The notes: generated from the sequence alone by a model not told the origin. Positions 8,577-18,659 are shown, counted from the stretch's first letter. The stretch is DNA of 64,000 bases from Roseomonas sp. OT10 (GCF_020991085.1 NZ_CP087719.1:682001-746000); one strand, 5' to 3'. Numbers and translations are program-made.

Positions 8577-9857
8577 TCAGGCGACCAGGACGATCCGCAG
8601 GTCGTTGACGTTCGTCAGGGTCGGCCCGGTCACCACCAGGTCCCCCAGCGCGGCGAAGAGGCCGGTGGCGTCGTGGGCGGACAGCGCCTCCCGCGGGTCC
8701 AGCCCCAGCGCGCGGGCGCGGGCCAGGGTATCGGGGGTGGCCAGCGCGCCGGCGGCCTCGTCCACCCCGTCGATTCCGTCCGTGTCGCCCATCAGCGCCC
8801 AGACCCCGTCGCGGCCGGCGCAGGCCAGGGTGAAGCCCAGCAGCGCCTCCGTGTTGCGGCCGCCGCGCCCCGGCTTGGCGTGGCGTATCGTCACCGTCGC
8901 CTCGCCGCCCGAGAGCAGGATGCAGGGCGTCGGCGCCGGGATGCCGTGGGTGGCGATGGAGCGGGCGATGCCGGCCAGCACCGTGCCCAGCTCACGCGCC
9001 TCGCCCTCCAGCGCATCGCCCAGGATCATGGGCGTATAGCCCTTGGCGGCGGCCGCCTTCGCCACGGCCTGCAGCGCCATCATCGGCGTGGCGATCATGC
9101 GGAACTCCGCCCCGGCGAGGCGCGGGTCGCCCGGCTTGGGCACCTCCTCCGCCGCCGCGTCCAGGTGCCGGGCGACGGCGGGGGGGAGGGCGATGCCGAA
9201 GCGCTTCAGGATGGCGCGGGCCTCGGCGAAGCCCGCCGGCTCGGGCACGGTGGGGCCGGAGGCGATGGTGCCGGGGTCGTCGCCCGGCACGTCCGAGATC
9301 GCGAGCGTCACCACCCGCGCCGGGTGGCAGGCCGCCGCGAGCCGCCCGCCCTTGATGGCGGAGAGGTGCTTGCGGACGATGTTCATGTCCCCGATCGTCG
9401 CCCCCGAGGCGAGCAGGGCACGGTTCACCGCCTGCTTGTCCTCCAGGGTCAGACCCTCCGCCGGCAGGGCGAGCAGGGCGGAGCCGCCACCGGAGGCGAG
9501 GAACAGCACCAGGTCGCGCTCCGTCAGGTCGTGGCAGAGCGAGAGCATGCGCCGCGCCGCCGCCTCGCCGGCCGCATCGGGGACGGGGTGGCTGGCCTCG
9601 ACGATCTCGATGCGCCGGGTCGGCACGGCATGTCCGTAGCGGGTGACCACCAGGCCGGAGAGCGGCACCTCCGGCCAGGCCTCCTCGAGGGCGGCCGCCA
9701 TCAGGGCGCTGGCCTTGCCGGCACCCAGCACCAGCACGCGGCCCGGCGCCTCGGGGGGGGCGGGCAGGTGCTTCGCCAGCACCGCGCGCGGATCGGCGGC
9801 GCGCAGCCCGACATCGAAGAGCTGCCGCAGCAGCGCCCTGGCCGACGTGTGGTCCAA
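8577..9857 (-). CDS. Glycerate 2-kinase (DUF4147/MOFRL family)
   Basis: Cytosolic kinase of 426 aa converting glycerate to 2-phosphoglycerate with ATP, the class-II type once annotated as hydroxypyruvate reductase TtuD. Family motifs: LVLGAGKASALMAAALEE (about residues 42-59), SHPVPDAAGEAAARRML, FLASGGGSALLALPAEGL, NIVRKHLSAIKGGRLA, and the C-terminal MOFRL domain with LLSGGEATVTI and MGDTDGIDG. It could serve glycolate or tartrate degradation, and a D-tartrate dehydratase lies at 60.5-61.7 kb. It is followed upstream by a 121-bp gap to hpnM. Confidence 0.9.
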   Translation of the reverse strand: MDHTSARALLRQLFDVGLRAADPRAVLAKHLPAPPEAPGRVLVLGAGKASALMAAALEEAWPEVPLSGLVVTRYGHAVPTRRIEIVEASHPVPDAAGEAAARRMLSLCHDLTERDLVLFLASGGGSALLALPAEGLTLEDKQAVNRALLASGATIGDMNIVRKHLSAIKGGRLAAACHPARVVTLAISDVPGDDPGTIASGPTVPEPAGFAEARAILKRFGIALPPAVARHLDAAAEEVPKPGDPRLAGAEFRMIATPMMALQAVAKAAAAKGYTPMILGDALEGEARELGTVLAGIARSIATHGIPAPTPCILLSGGEATVTIRHAKPGRGGRNTEALLGFTLACAGRDGVWALMGDTDGIDGVDEAAGALATPDTLARARALGLDPREALSAHDATGLFAALGDLVVTGPTLTNVNDLRIVLVA

Positions 9858-9978
9858 ACCCCGGTCCCCCGTTCCGTGATGGCGGGCAGCGTAGAGCAGT
9901 TCGCCCCCAACGGCACCGTCCGGGGCAGCGAGGGCCCGCGCGGCGCGGGCCGGGGGCGCGGGCCGGGGGCGGCCCCCG

Positions 9979-10626
9979 TCAGCCCCGCAGCAGCCGCGCG
10001 GTGCGCTGGTCGAGCTCGCCCAGGAGCCGCTCCGGCCCGCCCTCCCGCAACAGGGTGGTAAACTCCGCCCGGCGCGAGGCCAGCTCGCTGATGCTGCCGG
10101 TCAGGTACACGTCCACGATCCGCCAGCCCGAGGCGCCGGGGCGCAGCAGATAGCCCAGCTGCACCGGCTCGCCGCCGCCGCGGTTCAGCAGCGTCCGCAC
10201 CATCCGGTCGCCGCTGCGCAGCGTGCTCTCGCCGGCCATGGCGAAGCTCTCGCCGGAATAGCCGTCGAAGCGGCTGGCATAGGTCGCCACCGACCAGTCG
10301 GCGAAGGCCTGCGCGATCCGCGCCTGCTGCTCCGCCGTCATCCCGGACCAGGGCGGGCCGACCGCGATGCGGGCCATGGCGGGCAGGTCGAAGGCGGCCT
10401 CCATGGCCGGGCGCAGCACGCGGGCACGGCCCTGCACCCCCAGACGGGCGGCGTCGCGCATCACCTGCAGCAGGGTCGCGTGGAAACGCTCCACCACCTC
10501 GGCGGGTGCCCCGGCGCCCTGGGCCAGGGAGGGGCGGGGCCGGGCAGCGGCCAGCCCGGCGCCGCCCAGCAGGGCGGCCAGCAGCCTGCGTCGGCCGGGC
10601 GGGGGGGAGGGGGATCGGTTCGCCAT
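9979..10626 (-). CDS. hpnM: MlaC/Ttg2D-type lipid-binding protein, HpnM
   Basis: Exported lipid carrier of 215 aa. Residues 1-36 form a signal with RRRLLAALLGGAGLAAARP, possibly Tat type; the mature part has the MlaC/Ttg2D fold sequence (MARIAVGPPWSGMTAEQQARI, GWRIVDVYLTGSISELASRR). In Acetobacteraceae this paralogue sits with hopanoid genes and is called HpnM, a periplasmic partner presumed to move hopanoids between membranes. It diverges from hpnA across 135 bp, which supports the hopanoid assignment. Confidence 0.8.
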   Translation of the reverse strand: MANRSPSPPPGRRRLLAALLGGAGLAAARPRPSLAQGAGAPAEVVERFHATLLQVMRDAARLGVQGRARVLRPAMEAAFDLPAMARIAVGPPWSGMTAEQQARIAQAFADWSVATYASRFDGYSGESFAMAGESTLRSGDRMVRTLLNRGGGEPVQLGYLLRPGASGWRIVDVYLTGSISELASRRAEFTTLLREGGPERLLGELDQRTARLLRG

Positions 10627-10761
10627 GGCGCCGGCGGCTTACCACAGGCCCGGCCACGGCGTCGGGAGGGGGCGGACACGTTTACCGGAGGCGGAAGCGG
10701 CTCCCGGTGCCGTTCCGGCCTGCGCCTTCCCATCGCCCGGAGGCCGACGCAATCTCCCGCG

Positions 10762-11808
10762 ATGCAGACCGTCCCCAACCGGCCCGGACCACCCGTGGCC
10801 GCACCGCTGGCGGCCGGCGACCTCGTCCTGGTGACAGGGGGATCGGGCTTCCTGGGCTCGGCGGTGCTGCGGGCGCTGCGGGGCCGGGGGCTGCGGGTGC
10901 GCGCCCTGGTCCGCCCCACCAGCCCGCGCGCCAACCTCGAGGGGCTGGGCTGCGAGATCGTCGAGGGCGACCTGACCGATGCGGCCTCCCTCCCCGCCGC
11001 GCTGCGCGGCGCCCGGCACCTGTTCCACGTCGCGGCGGATTACCGCCTCTGGGCCCCCGATCCCGCGGCGATCCTGCTGGCCAATGTCGAGGGGACGCGG
11101 AACCTGATGCGCGCCGCCCTGGCCGCCGGGGTCGAGCGGGTCGTCCATACCAGCAGCGTCGCGACCCTGCGCGTCGCCGGGGCGGCCGGCCCGGTGGACG
11201 AGACCGCCCCCGCCGCCCCCGACCAGGCCATCGGCGCCTACAAGCGCAGCAAGACCCTGGCCGAGCGGCTGGTGGAGGAGATGGTGGCGCGGGAGGGGCT
11301 GCCGGCGGTGATCGTGAATCCCTCCACCCCGGTCGGGCCGCGCGACATCCGGCCGACGCCGACGGGGCGGATCATCCTGGACGCGGCGCGCGGCAGGATC
11401 CCCGCCTTCGTCGAGACGGGGCTGAACATCGCCCATGTGGACGACATCGCCGCGGGCCACCTGCTGGCGCATGAGCGTGGCCGCGCCGGCGAGCGCTACA
11501 TCCTGGGCGGCGAGAACCTGCCGCTGCGGCTGCTGCTGGCGGAGATCGCGCAGCTGACGGGCCGTCCCGCCCCGCGGCTGCGGCTGCCGCGCCGGCCGCT
11601 CTTCCCTCTGGCCTATGGCGCGGAGGCGGTGGCGCGCGTCACGGGCAAGGAGCCGCTGCTGACGGTGGACGGGTTGCGCATGGCGGGCCATCGCATGTTC
11701 TTCACCTCGGCCAAGGCCGAGCGGGAGCTGGGCTACCGCGCGCGCCCGGCGCGGGAGGGCGTGGCCGATGCGCTCGCCTGGTTCCGCGGCGCGGGCTACC
11801 TGGCATGA
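10762..11808 (+). CDS. hpnA: Hopanoid-associated sugar epimerase HpnA
   Basis: NAD(P)-dependent short-chain (extended SDR) epimerase/reductase of 348 aa, placed in hopanoid loci and thought to act on the sugar or side-chain of extended hopanoids. The nucleotide-binding motif is TGGSGFLGSAVLRAL near residues 27-41; the active-site motif YKRSK follows TSSVATLRV and DETAP. The C-terminus carries GYRARPAREGVADALAWFR as in HpnA. ATG 10762 is the first codon compatible with the fold; the frame upstream is noise. It overlaps hpnB by ATGA (4 bp), so the two are translationally coupled. Confidence 0.88.
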   Translation: MQTVPNRPGPPVAAPLAAGDLVLVTGGSGFLGSAVLRALRGRGLRVRALVRPTSPRANLEGLGCEIVEGDLTDAASLPAALRGARHLFHVAADYRLWAPDPAAILLANVEGTRNLMRAALAAGVERVVHTSSVATLRVAGAAGPVDETAPAAPDQAIGAYKRSKTLAERLVEEMVAREGLPAVIVNPSTPVGPRDIRPTPTGRIILDAARGRIPAFVETGLNIAHVDDIAAGHLLAHERGRAGERYILGGENLPLRLLLAEIAQLTGRPAPRLRLPRRPLFPLAYGAEAVARVTGKEPLLTVDGLRMAGHRMFFTSAKAERELGYRARPAREGVADALAWFRGAGYLA

Positions 11809-12965
11809 GCCTCCCCGGCCTCGACCTCGTCCTGGCGCTCGCCGCCCTGGCCGTCTGGCTGGTGCTGCTGCTCGGGCGCGGTGGCTTCTGGCTGGCCCGC
11901 GAGCGCGACGACCGCGACGCGCCGCCGCCGCCCGCGCGCTGGCCCGCCGTGGTGGCGGTGGTGCCGGCCCGCGACGAGGCGGACGTGATCGCCCGCTCGG
12001 TCGGCAGCCTGCTGCGGCAGGACTATCCCGGCCCCTTCCGCGTCGTGCTGGTCGATGACGGCAGCGCGGACGGCACGGCGGCCGTGGCCCGGGCGGAGGC
12101 GGCGGCGGCCGGGGCGGAGGGCCGGCTGGAGGTGCTGGCGGGCGCGCCGCTGCCGCGCGGCTGGACGGGCAAGCTCTGGGCGATGCGCCAGGGGGTGGAG
12201 CGGGCGGGGGCGGCACCGGCCTACATCCTGTTCGCCGATGCCGATATCGGCCACGCCCCGGACAACCTGCGTGCCCTGGTGGCGCGGGCGGAGGCGGGCC
12301 GGCACGCCATGGTCTCGCTGATGGCGCAGCTGTCCTGCGCGACCCCGGCGGAACGCTTCCTGATCCCGGCCTTCGTTTTCTTCTTCCAGATGCTCTACCC
12401 CTTCGCCTGGGTCGCCGACCCGCGCCGCCGCACCGCCGCCGCCGCCGGGGGCTGCATGCTGGTGCGGCGCGAGGCGCTGGAGCATGCCGGCGGCATCGAC
12501 TCCATCCGCGCCGACATCATCGACGACTGCGCCCTCGGCCGGCGGATGAAGGCCCAGGGGCCCGTCTGGCTCGGCCTGACCCGGCGGGCGCGCAGCCTGC
12601 GGCCCTATGGCGGCGTGGCGGAGATCGGGCGGATGATCTCCCGCTCCGCCTATGCCCAGCTCGGCTACTCGCCCTGGCTGCTGGCGGGGACGCTGGCCGG
12701 AATGGCGCTGGTCTACCTGGCCCCGCCGCTCCTCGCCCTGTTCGGCACCGGCGCGGCGCGCTGGTGCGGGCTGGCCGCCTGGGGACTGATGGCGCTGGCC
12801 TTCCAGCCGATGCTGCGCTTCTACCGCGTCTCGCCGCTCTGGGGCCTCGCCCTGCCGGTCATCGGCGCGGCCTACACGCTGTTCACCCTGCAATCCGCCT
12901 GGCAGGTCTGGCGCGGGCGCGGTGGCATGTGGAAAGGGCGCGCCCAGGCCATGGCAGCGGACTGA
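11805..12965 (+). CDS. hpnB: Hopanoid-associated glycosyltransferase HpnB
   Basis: Membrane-anchored family-2 glycosyltransferase of 386 aa. One N-terminal helix is followed by a GT-A core with VVAVVPARDEADVIARSV (about residues 47-64), FRVVLVDDGSADGTA, a DXD-like FADADIGHAP and AAGGCMLVRREAL. Two to three C-terminal helices follow. HpnB is thought to modify extended hopanoids. It is coupled to hpnA by a 4-bp overlap. Its TGA at 12963-12965 is also the first triplet of dispersed element copy B. Confidence 0.88.
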   Translation: MSLPGLDLVLALAALAVWLVLLLGRGGFWLARERDDRDAPPPPARWPAVVAVVPARDEADVIARSVGSLLRQDYPGPFRVVLVDDGSADGTAAVARAEAAAAGAEGRLEVLAGAPLPRGWTGKLWAMRQGVERAGAAPAYILFADADIGHAPDNLRALVARAEAGRHAMVSLMAQLSCATPAERFLIPAFVFFFQMLYPFAWVADPRRRTAAAAGGCMLVRREALEHAGGIDSIRADIIDDCALGRRMKAQGPVWLGLTRRARSLRPYGGVAEIGRMISRSAYAQLGYSPWLLAGTLAGMALVYLAPPLLALFGTGAARWCGLAAWGLMALAFQPMLRFYRVSPLWGLALPVIGAAYTLFTLQSAWQVWRGRGGMWKGRAQAMAAD

Positions 12966-13382
12966 TACGAACGGCGGGATACCCTGATCCGGGCCGGACT
13001 GGCACCCGCTCCCCGGGGGCAAGGCTCTACCTCGCCCCCGATACCCCCACTCCGCCAGGACCCTGCGGGCCCTGGACCCATTTGGCGCTGCCGCGGGACA
13101 GCCTGCGACGGGGTCGCGACGCCGAGGAGCTTGGCTCCTCGGCGGGACCGGCCGCCGCAATCGCTGACGCCTTCAAAGCTATTCTAGAGTCCCGCCTGTC
13201 CGCGCGCCGTCAGGGTTCAGCCCGGAGGTTGACACCTACCACGGAGCACCAGACTCCCAGCGGGGTCCGGGGCCCGCTTGTGGCCCCGGCAGGGGAGGGT
13301 CTGGGAGGGGACGGCGTCCCCTCCCGGTCCGCCGCCGGACCACGGCAGCACGACGGGTCACGACATCCCGCCGTCGGTATGA
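12963..13382 (+). repeat. Dispersed structured intergenic element, copy B
   Basis: Best-preserved copy, between the convergent hpnB and cobD genes. The left end TGATACGAACGGCGGGAT and the right end read inward (CATACCGACGGCGGGAT) form imperfect terminal inverted repeats. Its third hairpin is perfect: GCCGAGGAGC (13121-13130), loop TTG, GCTCCTCGGC (13134-13143). The CGCTTGT-loop hairpin and the final GGGAGGGGAC hairpin match copy A closely. The 97 bp between 13383 and the cobD stop holds nothing recognisable. Confidence 0.88.
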
Positions 13383-13479
13383 GCAAGCCGGCACGGTGAT
13401 CCGGCCGGCGCCGGACGGCCCGGCAGGCGCGTGGGGGAGGGGGCTTCGCCGCCGCGTGCGGAGCTGGTCTTCTCCCGCC

Positions 13480-14514
13480 TCACCCCAGCGCGAGGACGGC
13501 CAGTCCGAGCACGGCGGCGAGCTGGATCGCGCAGGCCAGGCGGTAGAGCCGCAACGCGCGGCGTAGGTCGGAGGCGGTGGCCTCGGCGCGGCCGTCGCCC
13601 ATCCAGGCATCCTCCACCCGCACGGCGCCGTAGACGCGCGGCCCGGCCAGGCGGAGGCCCAGGGCGCCGGCCATGGCGGCCTCGGGCCAGCCGGCATTGG
13701 GCGAGCGGTGGCGGCGGGCGTCGCGGCGCACCGCGCGCCAGGCGCCGGCCGGGTCGGCACCCGGCAGCAGCGCCGCCGCCAGGATCAGCCAGAGGGCGGT
13801 GAGGCGGGAGGCCGGCAGGTTGATCAGGTCGTCCAGCCGTGCGGCGGCCCAGCCGAAGGCCTCGTGGCGCGGGGTGCGGTGGCCGATCATGCTGTCGGCC
13901 GTGTTCACCGCCTTGTAGAGGCAGGCCCCGGGCAGGCCCAGCAGCCCGCACCAGACGGCCGGCGCCACCACCCCGTCGGAGAAGTTCTCCGCCAGGCTCT
14001 CGATGGCGGCGCGGGCGACGCCCGCCTCGTCCAGGGTCGCGGGGTTGCGGCCGACGATGCGGGAGACGGCTTCGCGCCCGGCGGGCAGGCCGCCGCGGTC
14101 CAGCCCCTCGGCCACGGCGCGGACATGCTGCTCCAGGCTGCGCTGCGCCGGCAGGCTGGCGGCGAGCAGAGCCAGCAGCGGGATCGCCGCCGCCCAGGGC
14201 AGCCAGGCCAGTAGTGCCGCCTGCAACAGCCCGGCCGGCACCGAGGCGGCCAGGACCAGCACGGCCAGCGCCCCGACGCCGTTGCGGCGGCGCGCGGCGG
14301 CGGACAGCTCCGGCCCGTTCCAGCGCCGGTCCAGCGCGGCGATCAGCGCGCCCGCCCAGACCACGGGGTGGCGGATGGCGCGGAACAGCGCATCGGGGTA
14401 GCCGAAGGCCGCCTCGATCAGCAGGGCGCCGGCCAGGATGGGCAGGGTGTCGGCGGGAGTCAGGGCTGCGGGGTCCGGGTACGGGGGAGGGGCGGCATGG
14501 GCGGGCTGGAGCAT
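13480..14514 (-). CDS. cobD: Adenosylcobinamide-phosphate synthase CobD/CbiB
   Basis: Inner-membrane enzyme of 344 aa that joins adenosylcobyric acid to aminopropanol phosphate in cobalamin synthesis. Family blocks: HPVVWAGALIAALDRRWN (about residues 48-65), AESLAENFSDGVVAPAVW and YKAVNTADSMIGHRTPR, then PASRLTALWLILAAALL and RSPNAGWPEAAMAGALGLRL. ATG 14514 is the only plausible start; there is no later in-frame GTG or ATG before the first helix. Its first 18 bp overlap the start of cobC on the other strand. No cobalamin riboswitch is visible, and there is no room for one. Confidence 0.92.
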   Translation of the reverse strand: MLQPAHAAPPPYPDPAALTPADTLPILAGALLIEAAFGYPDALFRAIRHPVVWAGALIAALDRRWNGPELSAAARRRNGVGALAVLVLAASVPAGLLQAALLAWLPWAAAIPLLALLAASLPAQRSLEQHVRAVAEGLDRGGLPAGREAVSRIVGRNPATLDEAGVARAAIESLAENFSDGVVAPAVWCGLLGLPGACLYKAVNTADSMIGHRTPRHEAFGWAAARLDDLINLPASRLTALWLILAAALLPGADPAGAWRAVRRDARRHRSPNAGWPEAAMAGALGLRLAGPRVYGAVRVEDAWMGDGRAEATASDLRRALRLYRLACAIQLAAVLGLAVLALG

Positions 14515-15477
14515 GGCGGGCGGCTGGGCGCGGCGCGGCGGCTCTTCCCCGGCGCGCCGGAGCCTTTCCTGGACCTCTCGACCGGGATCAACCCCCACCC
14601 CTATCCCATGCCGCCGCTGCCGCCCGAAGCCTGGACCCGGCTGCCGGAGCCGGAGGCGGAGCAGGCGCTGCGGGAGGCCGCCGCCCGCGCCTATGGCGCG
14701 CCGGATCCGGCCATGGTGGCGGCGGCACCGGGCACCCAGGCGTTGATCGGGCTGCTGCCGCGCCTGTTCCCGGCACGGCGGGTGCGGGTGCTGGGCCCCA
14801 CCTATGCCGAGCACGCCGCCGCCTGGGCCGGCGCCGGCGCGACGGTGGAGGAGGCGGAGCGGCTCGAGGAGCTGGCCGGGGCGGAGGTCGCCGTGCTGGT
14901 CCATCCCAACAACCCGGACGGGCGCCGGCACGACCCCGCCGCGCTGCTGGCCCTGGCCGGGCAGGTCGGCCGGCTGGTGGTGGACGAGGCCTTCGCCGAC
15001 CTTGAGGACGGGGCGCCCAGCCTCGCGCCGTGCCTGCCACGGCCGGGACTCGTTCTGCTGCGCTCCTTCGGCAAGACCTACGGCCTCGCGGGGCTGCGCC
15101 TCGGCTTCGCGCTGGCCGACCCCGGCACGGCCCTCGCGATCCGCGGCGCGCTGGGCCCCTGGGCCGTCTCCGGCCCCGCCCTGGCGGCGGGGCGGCAGGC
15201 GCTGGCGGATGCGGCCTGGCGCGAGGCGGCGGCCGCGCGGCTGTCGCGGGACGCCGCGCGGCTGGACGCGCTGCTGGATGCCGCGGGCTTGCGGGTCCTG
15301 GCCGGCACGCGGCTGTTCCGGCTGGCCGAGGGCGACGCGCCCGGCTGGTTCGACCGGCTCGGCCGCGCCGGCATCCTGGTGCGGCGCTTCCCGGCCCGGC
15401 CGCGCTGGCTGCGCTTCGGCCTGCCGGGCGGGGCGGCAGCCTGGGAGCGGCTGGAGGCGGTGCTGCGGCCGGGCTGA
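14497..15477 (+). CDS. cobC: Threonine-phosphate decarboxylase CobC
   Basis: PLP aminotransferase-fold enzyme (326 aa) making aminopropanol phosphate, the nucleotide-loop linker of cobalamin used by CobD. The N-terminus GGLEHGGRLGAARRLF and LDLSTGINPHPYPMPP are diagnostic. The PLP lysine lies in LRSFGKTYGLAGLRLG, and HPNNPDGRRHD and VVDEAFADLE complete the site. ATG 14497 is needed to retain EHGGR. The gene diverges from cobD with overlapping 5' ends, so both promoters must lie within the opposite coding sequence. Confidence 0.91.
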   Translation: MGGLEHGGRLGAARRLFPGAPEPFLDLSTGINPHPYPMPPLPPEAWTRLPEPEAEQALREAAARAYGAPDPAMVAAAPGTQALIGLLPRLFPARRVRVLGPTYAEHAAAWAGAGATVEEAERLEELAGAEVAVLVHPNNPDGRRHDPAALLALAGQVGRLVVDEAFADLEDGAPSLAPCLPRPGLVLLRSFGKTYGLAGLRLGFALADPGTALAIRGALGPWAVSGPALAAGRQALADAAWREAAAARLSRDAARLDALLDAAGLRVLAGTRLFRLAEGDAPGWFDRLGRAGILVRRFPARPRWLRFGLPGGAAAWERLEAVLRPG

Positions 15478-15671
15478 CCGGACCGCCGCCGGCCCTCACC
15501 TTCCGGCGACCCGGGCAGGCATGGCTTGACCCGGCGCGGGCTTCTCCGCGAGGCTCGCCGCAATGACGGCAGACCTCCTGTCACACGGAGTCGCTTGACC
15601 CCCGCCCGCGCGGCCCGCACATGCCGCGCCGACCCGGCCCGTTGGCCGGTTCGGAAGGGTTTCCGCCGCGC

Positions 15672-17066
15672 ATGACCGACTGCCCCATCCCCTCTGGCAC
15701 CTCCCCCGGCGCGCCGCGCAAGCGGCTGCTGATCCGCACCTGGGGCTGCCAGATGAACGTCTACGACAGCGCCCGGATGGCGGACGTGCTGGCGCCGCTC
15801 GGCTATGCGCCGACGGAGGACCCGGCCGAGGCGGACATGGTGGTGCTGAACACCTGCCACATCCGGGAGAAGGCGTCGGAGAAGGTCTTCTCGGACCTCG
15901 GCCGCCTGCGCGAGACGAAGAAGGAGCGCGCGGCGGCGGGCAAGGCGACCATCATCGCCGTGGCGGGCTGCGTGGCCCAGGCGGAGGGGGCGGAGATCAC
16001 CGCCCGCGCCCCCTGGGTGGACATGGTGCTGGGGCCGCAGACCTATCACCGCCTGCCGGAGATGGTCGCCCGCGTCGCCCGCGCCGCCGGCCAGGTGATC
16101 GAGACGGACTTCCCCGCCGACGACAAGTTCGACCACCTGCCGGAGGCGGGCGCGCCGCAGGGGCCGGTCGCCTTCCTGACGGTGCAGGAGGGCTGCGACA
16201 AGTTCTGCTCCTTCTGCGTCGTCCCCTACACACGCGGCGCCGAGTTCTCCCGCCCCGTGCAGTCCGTGCTGGCCGAGGCGCGGCGGCTGGTGGCCCAGGG
16301 GGCGCGGGAGGTCGCGCTGCTCGGGCAGAACGTGAACGCCTATCATGGCGAGGCGCCGGACGGCCGCGTCTGGGGGCTGGGCCGGCTGCTGCGGGCGCTG
16401 GCCGAGATCCCCGGGCTGGAGCGGCTGCGCTATGCCACCAGCCACCCGCGCGACATGGATGACGACCTGATCGCCGCCCATGGCGAGGTGCCGGCGCTGA
16501 TGCCCTTCCTGCACCTGCCGGTGCAGTCCGGCTCCGACCGGGTGCTGGCCGCGATGAACCGCGGCCACAAGGCGGAGCTGTTCCGCCGCGTCGTGGACCG
16601 GCTGCGGGAGGCGCGGCCGGACATCGCCCTCTCCTCCGACTTCATCGTCGGCCATCCCGGCGAGACGGCGGCGGACCACGACGCCACGATGAAGCTGGTG
16701 GAGGAGGTGGGCTTCGCGCTCGCCTACTCCTTCAAGTACTCCCCGCGTCCCGGGACGCCCGCGGCCGGCGCGCCGCTCCAGGTGCCGGAGGCGGAGAAGG
16801 ACGCGCGGCTGCAATCCCTCCAGGCCCTGCTGCGGGCGCAGCAGGCGGCGTTCAACGCCGATTGCGTCGGGCGCGACTGCGACGTGCTGGTCACCGGCAC
16901 GGGCCGGCACGCCGGCCAGCTCGCCGCGCGCACCCCCTGGCTGCAGCCCGTGCATTTCACCGGCCCCGCATCCCTGATCGGCGGCCTGGCCCGGGTGCGG
17001 CTGACCGCGGCCCACCCCAATTCCCTCTCCGCCACTCTGGACGTCCAGGAGCACGCCGCCGCTTGA
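15672..17066 (+). CDS. miaB: tRNA-2-methylthio-N6-dimethylallyladenosine synthase MiaB
   Basis: Radical-SAM methylthiotransferase of 464 aa modifying A37 of tRNAs that read UNN codons. The N-terminal UPF0004 domain supplies Cys26 (RTWGCQMN), Cys62 ([19 protein letters not shown]) and Cys100 (GCVAQAEG) for one 4Fe-4S cluster. The SAM cluster motif is CDKFCSFC (Cys175, 179, 182), and a TRAM domain closes the protein. ATG 15672 follows an in-frame upstream ATG (15621) that lacks similarity. It is the first gene of the miaB-phoH-ybeY-corC operon common in alphaproteobacteria. Confidence 0.95.
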   Translation: MTDCPIPSGTSPGAPRKRLLIRTWGCQMNVYDSARMADVLAPLGYAPTEDPAEADMVVLNTCHIREKASEKVFSDLGRLRETKKERAAAGKATIIAVAGCVAQAEGAEITARAPWVDMVLGPQTYHRLPEMVARVARAAGQVIETDFPADDKFDHLPEAGAPQGPVAFLTVQEGCDKFCSFCVVPYTRGAEFSRPVQSVLAEARRLVAQGAREVALLGQNVNAYHGEAPDGRVWGLGRLLRALAEIPGLERLRYATSHPRDMDDDLIAAHGEVPALMPFLHLPVQSGSDRVLAAMNRGHKAELFRRVVDRLREARPDIALSSDFIVGHPGETAADHDATMKLVEEVGFALAYSFKYSPRPGTPAAGAPLQVPEAEKDARLQSLQALLRAQQAAFNADCVGRDCDVLVTGTGRHAGQLAARTPWLQPVHFTGPASLIGGLARVRLTAAHPNSLSATLDVQEHAAA

Positions 17067-18175
17067 GCAGCCCCGCCATCACCTTCCGCCCCACCCCAGG
17101 GAGCGATCCCCGGTCTGACCCCCGGGCCCTGGCCCGCCCGCTGCTGGCCGACGCGCCGCCGGGCACCCGCTCCGTCGCCCTGACCTTCGACGACAACACC
17201 CTGTTGCCGCTCCTCCTCGGCGAGCACGACCGGAACGTCGCGCGCATCGAGCAGAAGCTGCGCGTGCGCATCGCCGCGCGCGGCAACCGGGTGAGCGTCA
17301 GCGGCAGCGGCGAGGCGACCGAGGCGGCGGAGGGGGTCCTGCGGGGCCTGTGGAAGCGATTGCAGCGCGGCGAGCCGGTGGGCCCGGCCGAGGTGGAGGC
17401 CGCGCTGCGCTTCGCGGGGCCGGCGGAGGCGGAGGACCCGCGCCTGCCGCTCGCCGACCTACCGGCGATCCGCACCCGCAAGGGCGCCATCGGCCCGCGC
17501 TCGCCCGCCCAGGCCGCCTACATGGACCAGCTCACGAAGCACGAGATGGTCTTCGGCATCGGTCCCGCCGGCACGGGCAAGACCTACCTGGCCGTGGCGC
17601 AGGGGGTCGCGATGCTGCTCGCGGGGCGGGTGGACCGCATCGTGCTGTCGCGACCGGCGGTCGAGGCGGGGGAGCGGCTGGGCTTCCTGCCCGGCGACAT
17701 GAAGGAGAAGGTGGACCCGTACCTCCGCCCCCTCTATGACGCGCTCCACGACATGCTGCCGGCCGATCAGGTCGCCCGCCGGATCGCCGGGGGGGAGATC
17801 GAGATCGCGCCGCTGGCCTTCATGCGCGGCCGGACGCTGGCGCACTGCTTCGCCATCCTGGACGAGGCACAGAATACCACGCCGGCCCAGATGAAGATGT
17901 TCCTCACCCGCATGGGCGAGGGCACGCGGATGGTCATCACCGGCGACCCCACCCAGGTGGATCTGCCGCCGGGACAGGCCTCCGGGCTGGTCCAGGCCCT
18001 GTCCATCCTGGACGGGGTGGAGGGCATCGGGGTCTCCCGCTTCGCCGAGGGCGACGTGGTGCGGCACCCGCTGGTCGGGCGGATCGTCTCCGCCTACGCC
18101 AGGTTCGACGAGAAGGCGGCCGGGGGCAGAGGGCGCCCGGCGCGTGGGAAGGAGCGGGATGGACCCGTCGAGTAG
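17063..18175 (+). CDS. ybeZ: PhoH-family ATPase (YbeZ-like)
   Basis: P-loop ATPase of about 370 aa. YbeZ partners YbeY in RNA and ribosome maturation. Visible motifs: [18 protein letters not shown] (KH-like N-terminal region), Walker [38 protein letters not shown], and Walker [24 protein letters not shown]. No ATG or GTG lies ahead of the conserved N-terminus. The likely start is TTG 17063, overlapping the miaB stop as TTGA. The end overlaps ybeY by 17 bp, consistent with translational coupling. Confidence 0.92.
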   Translation: MSSPAITFRPTPGSDPRSDPRALARPLLADAPPGTRSVALTFDDNTLLPLLLGEHDRNVARIEQKLRVRIAARGNRVSVSGSGEATEAAEGVLRGLWKRLQRGEPVGPAEVEAALRFAGPAEAEDPRLPLADLPAIRTRKGAIGPRSPAQAAYMDQLTKHEMVFGIGPAGTGKTYLAVAQGVAMLLAGRVDRIVLSRPAVEAGERLGFLPGDMKEKVDPYLRPLYDALHDMLPADQVARRIAGGEIEIAPLAFMRGRTLAHCFAILDEAQNTTPAQMKMFLTRMGEGTRMVITGDPTQVDLPPGQASGLVQALSILDGVEGIGVSRFAEGDVVRHPLVGRIVSAYARFDEKAAGGRGRPARGKERDGPVE

Positions 18176-18659
18176 CGTCCCCGGCGAGGCCGGGGACTCG
18201 GACATAGACGTCATCGTGGCGGAGCCACGGTGGCGGGCGGCGGTGCCGCGGGCCGAGCGCCTGGCCCGGACGGCCGCCGCGGCGGCGCTGGCGGAGGCCG
18301 GCGTCCGGGGCGCGGTCACGGTGCTGCTGGCCGATGACCGCGCCGTCAAGCGCCTCAACGGCGAGCACCGCGGCAAGGTCAAGCCGACCAACGTGCTGTC
18401 CTTCCCGGCGGAATCCCCCCCGGGTGGGGACGCCCCCTTCCTGGGCGACGTGGCCGTGGCGCTGGGAGTGGTGGAGCGCGAGGCCCGTGCGGCGCGCCGG
18501 CCGGTCCACGCCCATCTGGCGCATCTGGTGGCCCATGGCGCGCTGCACCTGGCCGGCCACGACCACCTGCGCGCCGGGGAAGCCCGGCGCATGGAGCGGG
18601 CGGAGGCGCGGATCATGCGCCGCCTCGCCCTGCCCAACCCCTGGCGGGGGCTGGCATGA
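18159..18659 (+). CDS. ybeY: Endoribonuclease YbeY
   Basis: Zinc-dependent single-strand RNase of 166 aa for 16S rRNA 3' end maturation and ribosome quality control. The metal site [15 protein letters not shown] is complete (His126, His130, His136), preceded by [18 protein letters not shown]. The start ATG 18159 is favoured over an upstream ATG at 18144 because GGAAGGAG lies just before it. It overlaps the PhoH-like gene by 17 bp and the next gene by ATGA. The protein is short and lacks extra domains. Confidence 0.94.
   Translation: MDPSSSVPGEAGDSDIDVIVAEPRWRAAVPRAERLARTAAAAALAEAGVRGAVTVLLADDRAVKRLNGEHRGKVKPTNVLSFPAESPPGGDAPFLGDVAVALGVVEREARAARRPVHAHLAHLVAHGALHLAGHDHLRAGEARRMERAEARIMRRLALPNPWRGLA

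Noticed and set aside
14497-14520. Cobalamin riboswitch at cobC/cobD
   Set aside because: The two genes overlap at their starts, so there is no leader long enough, and no B12-box-like sequence is visible.
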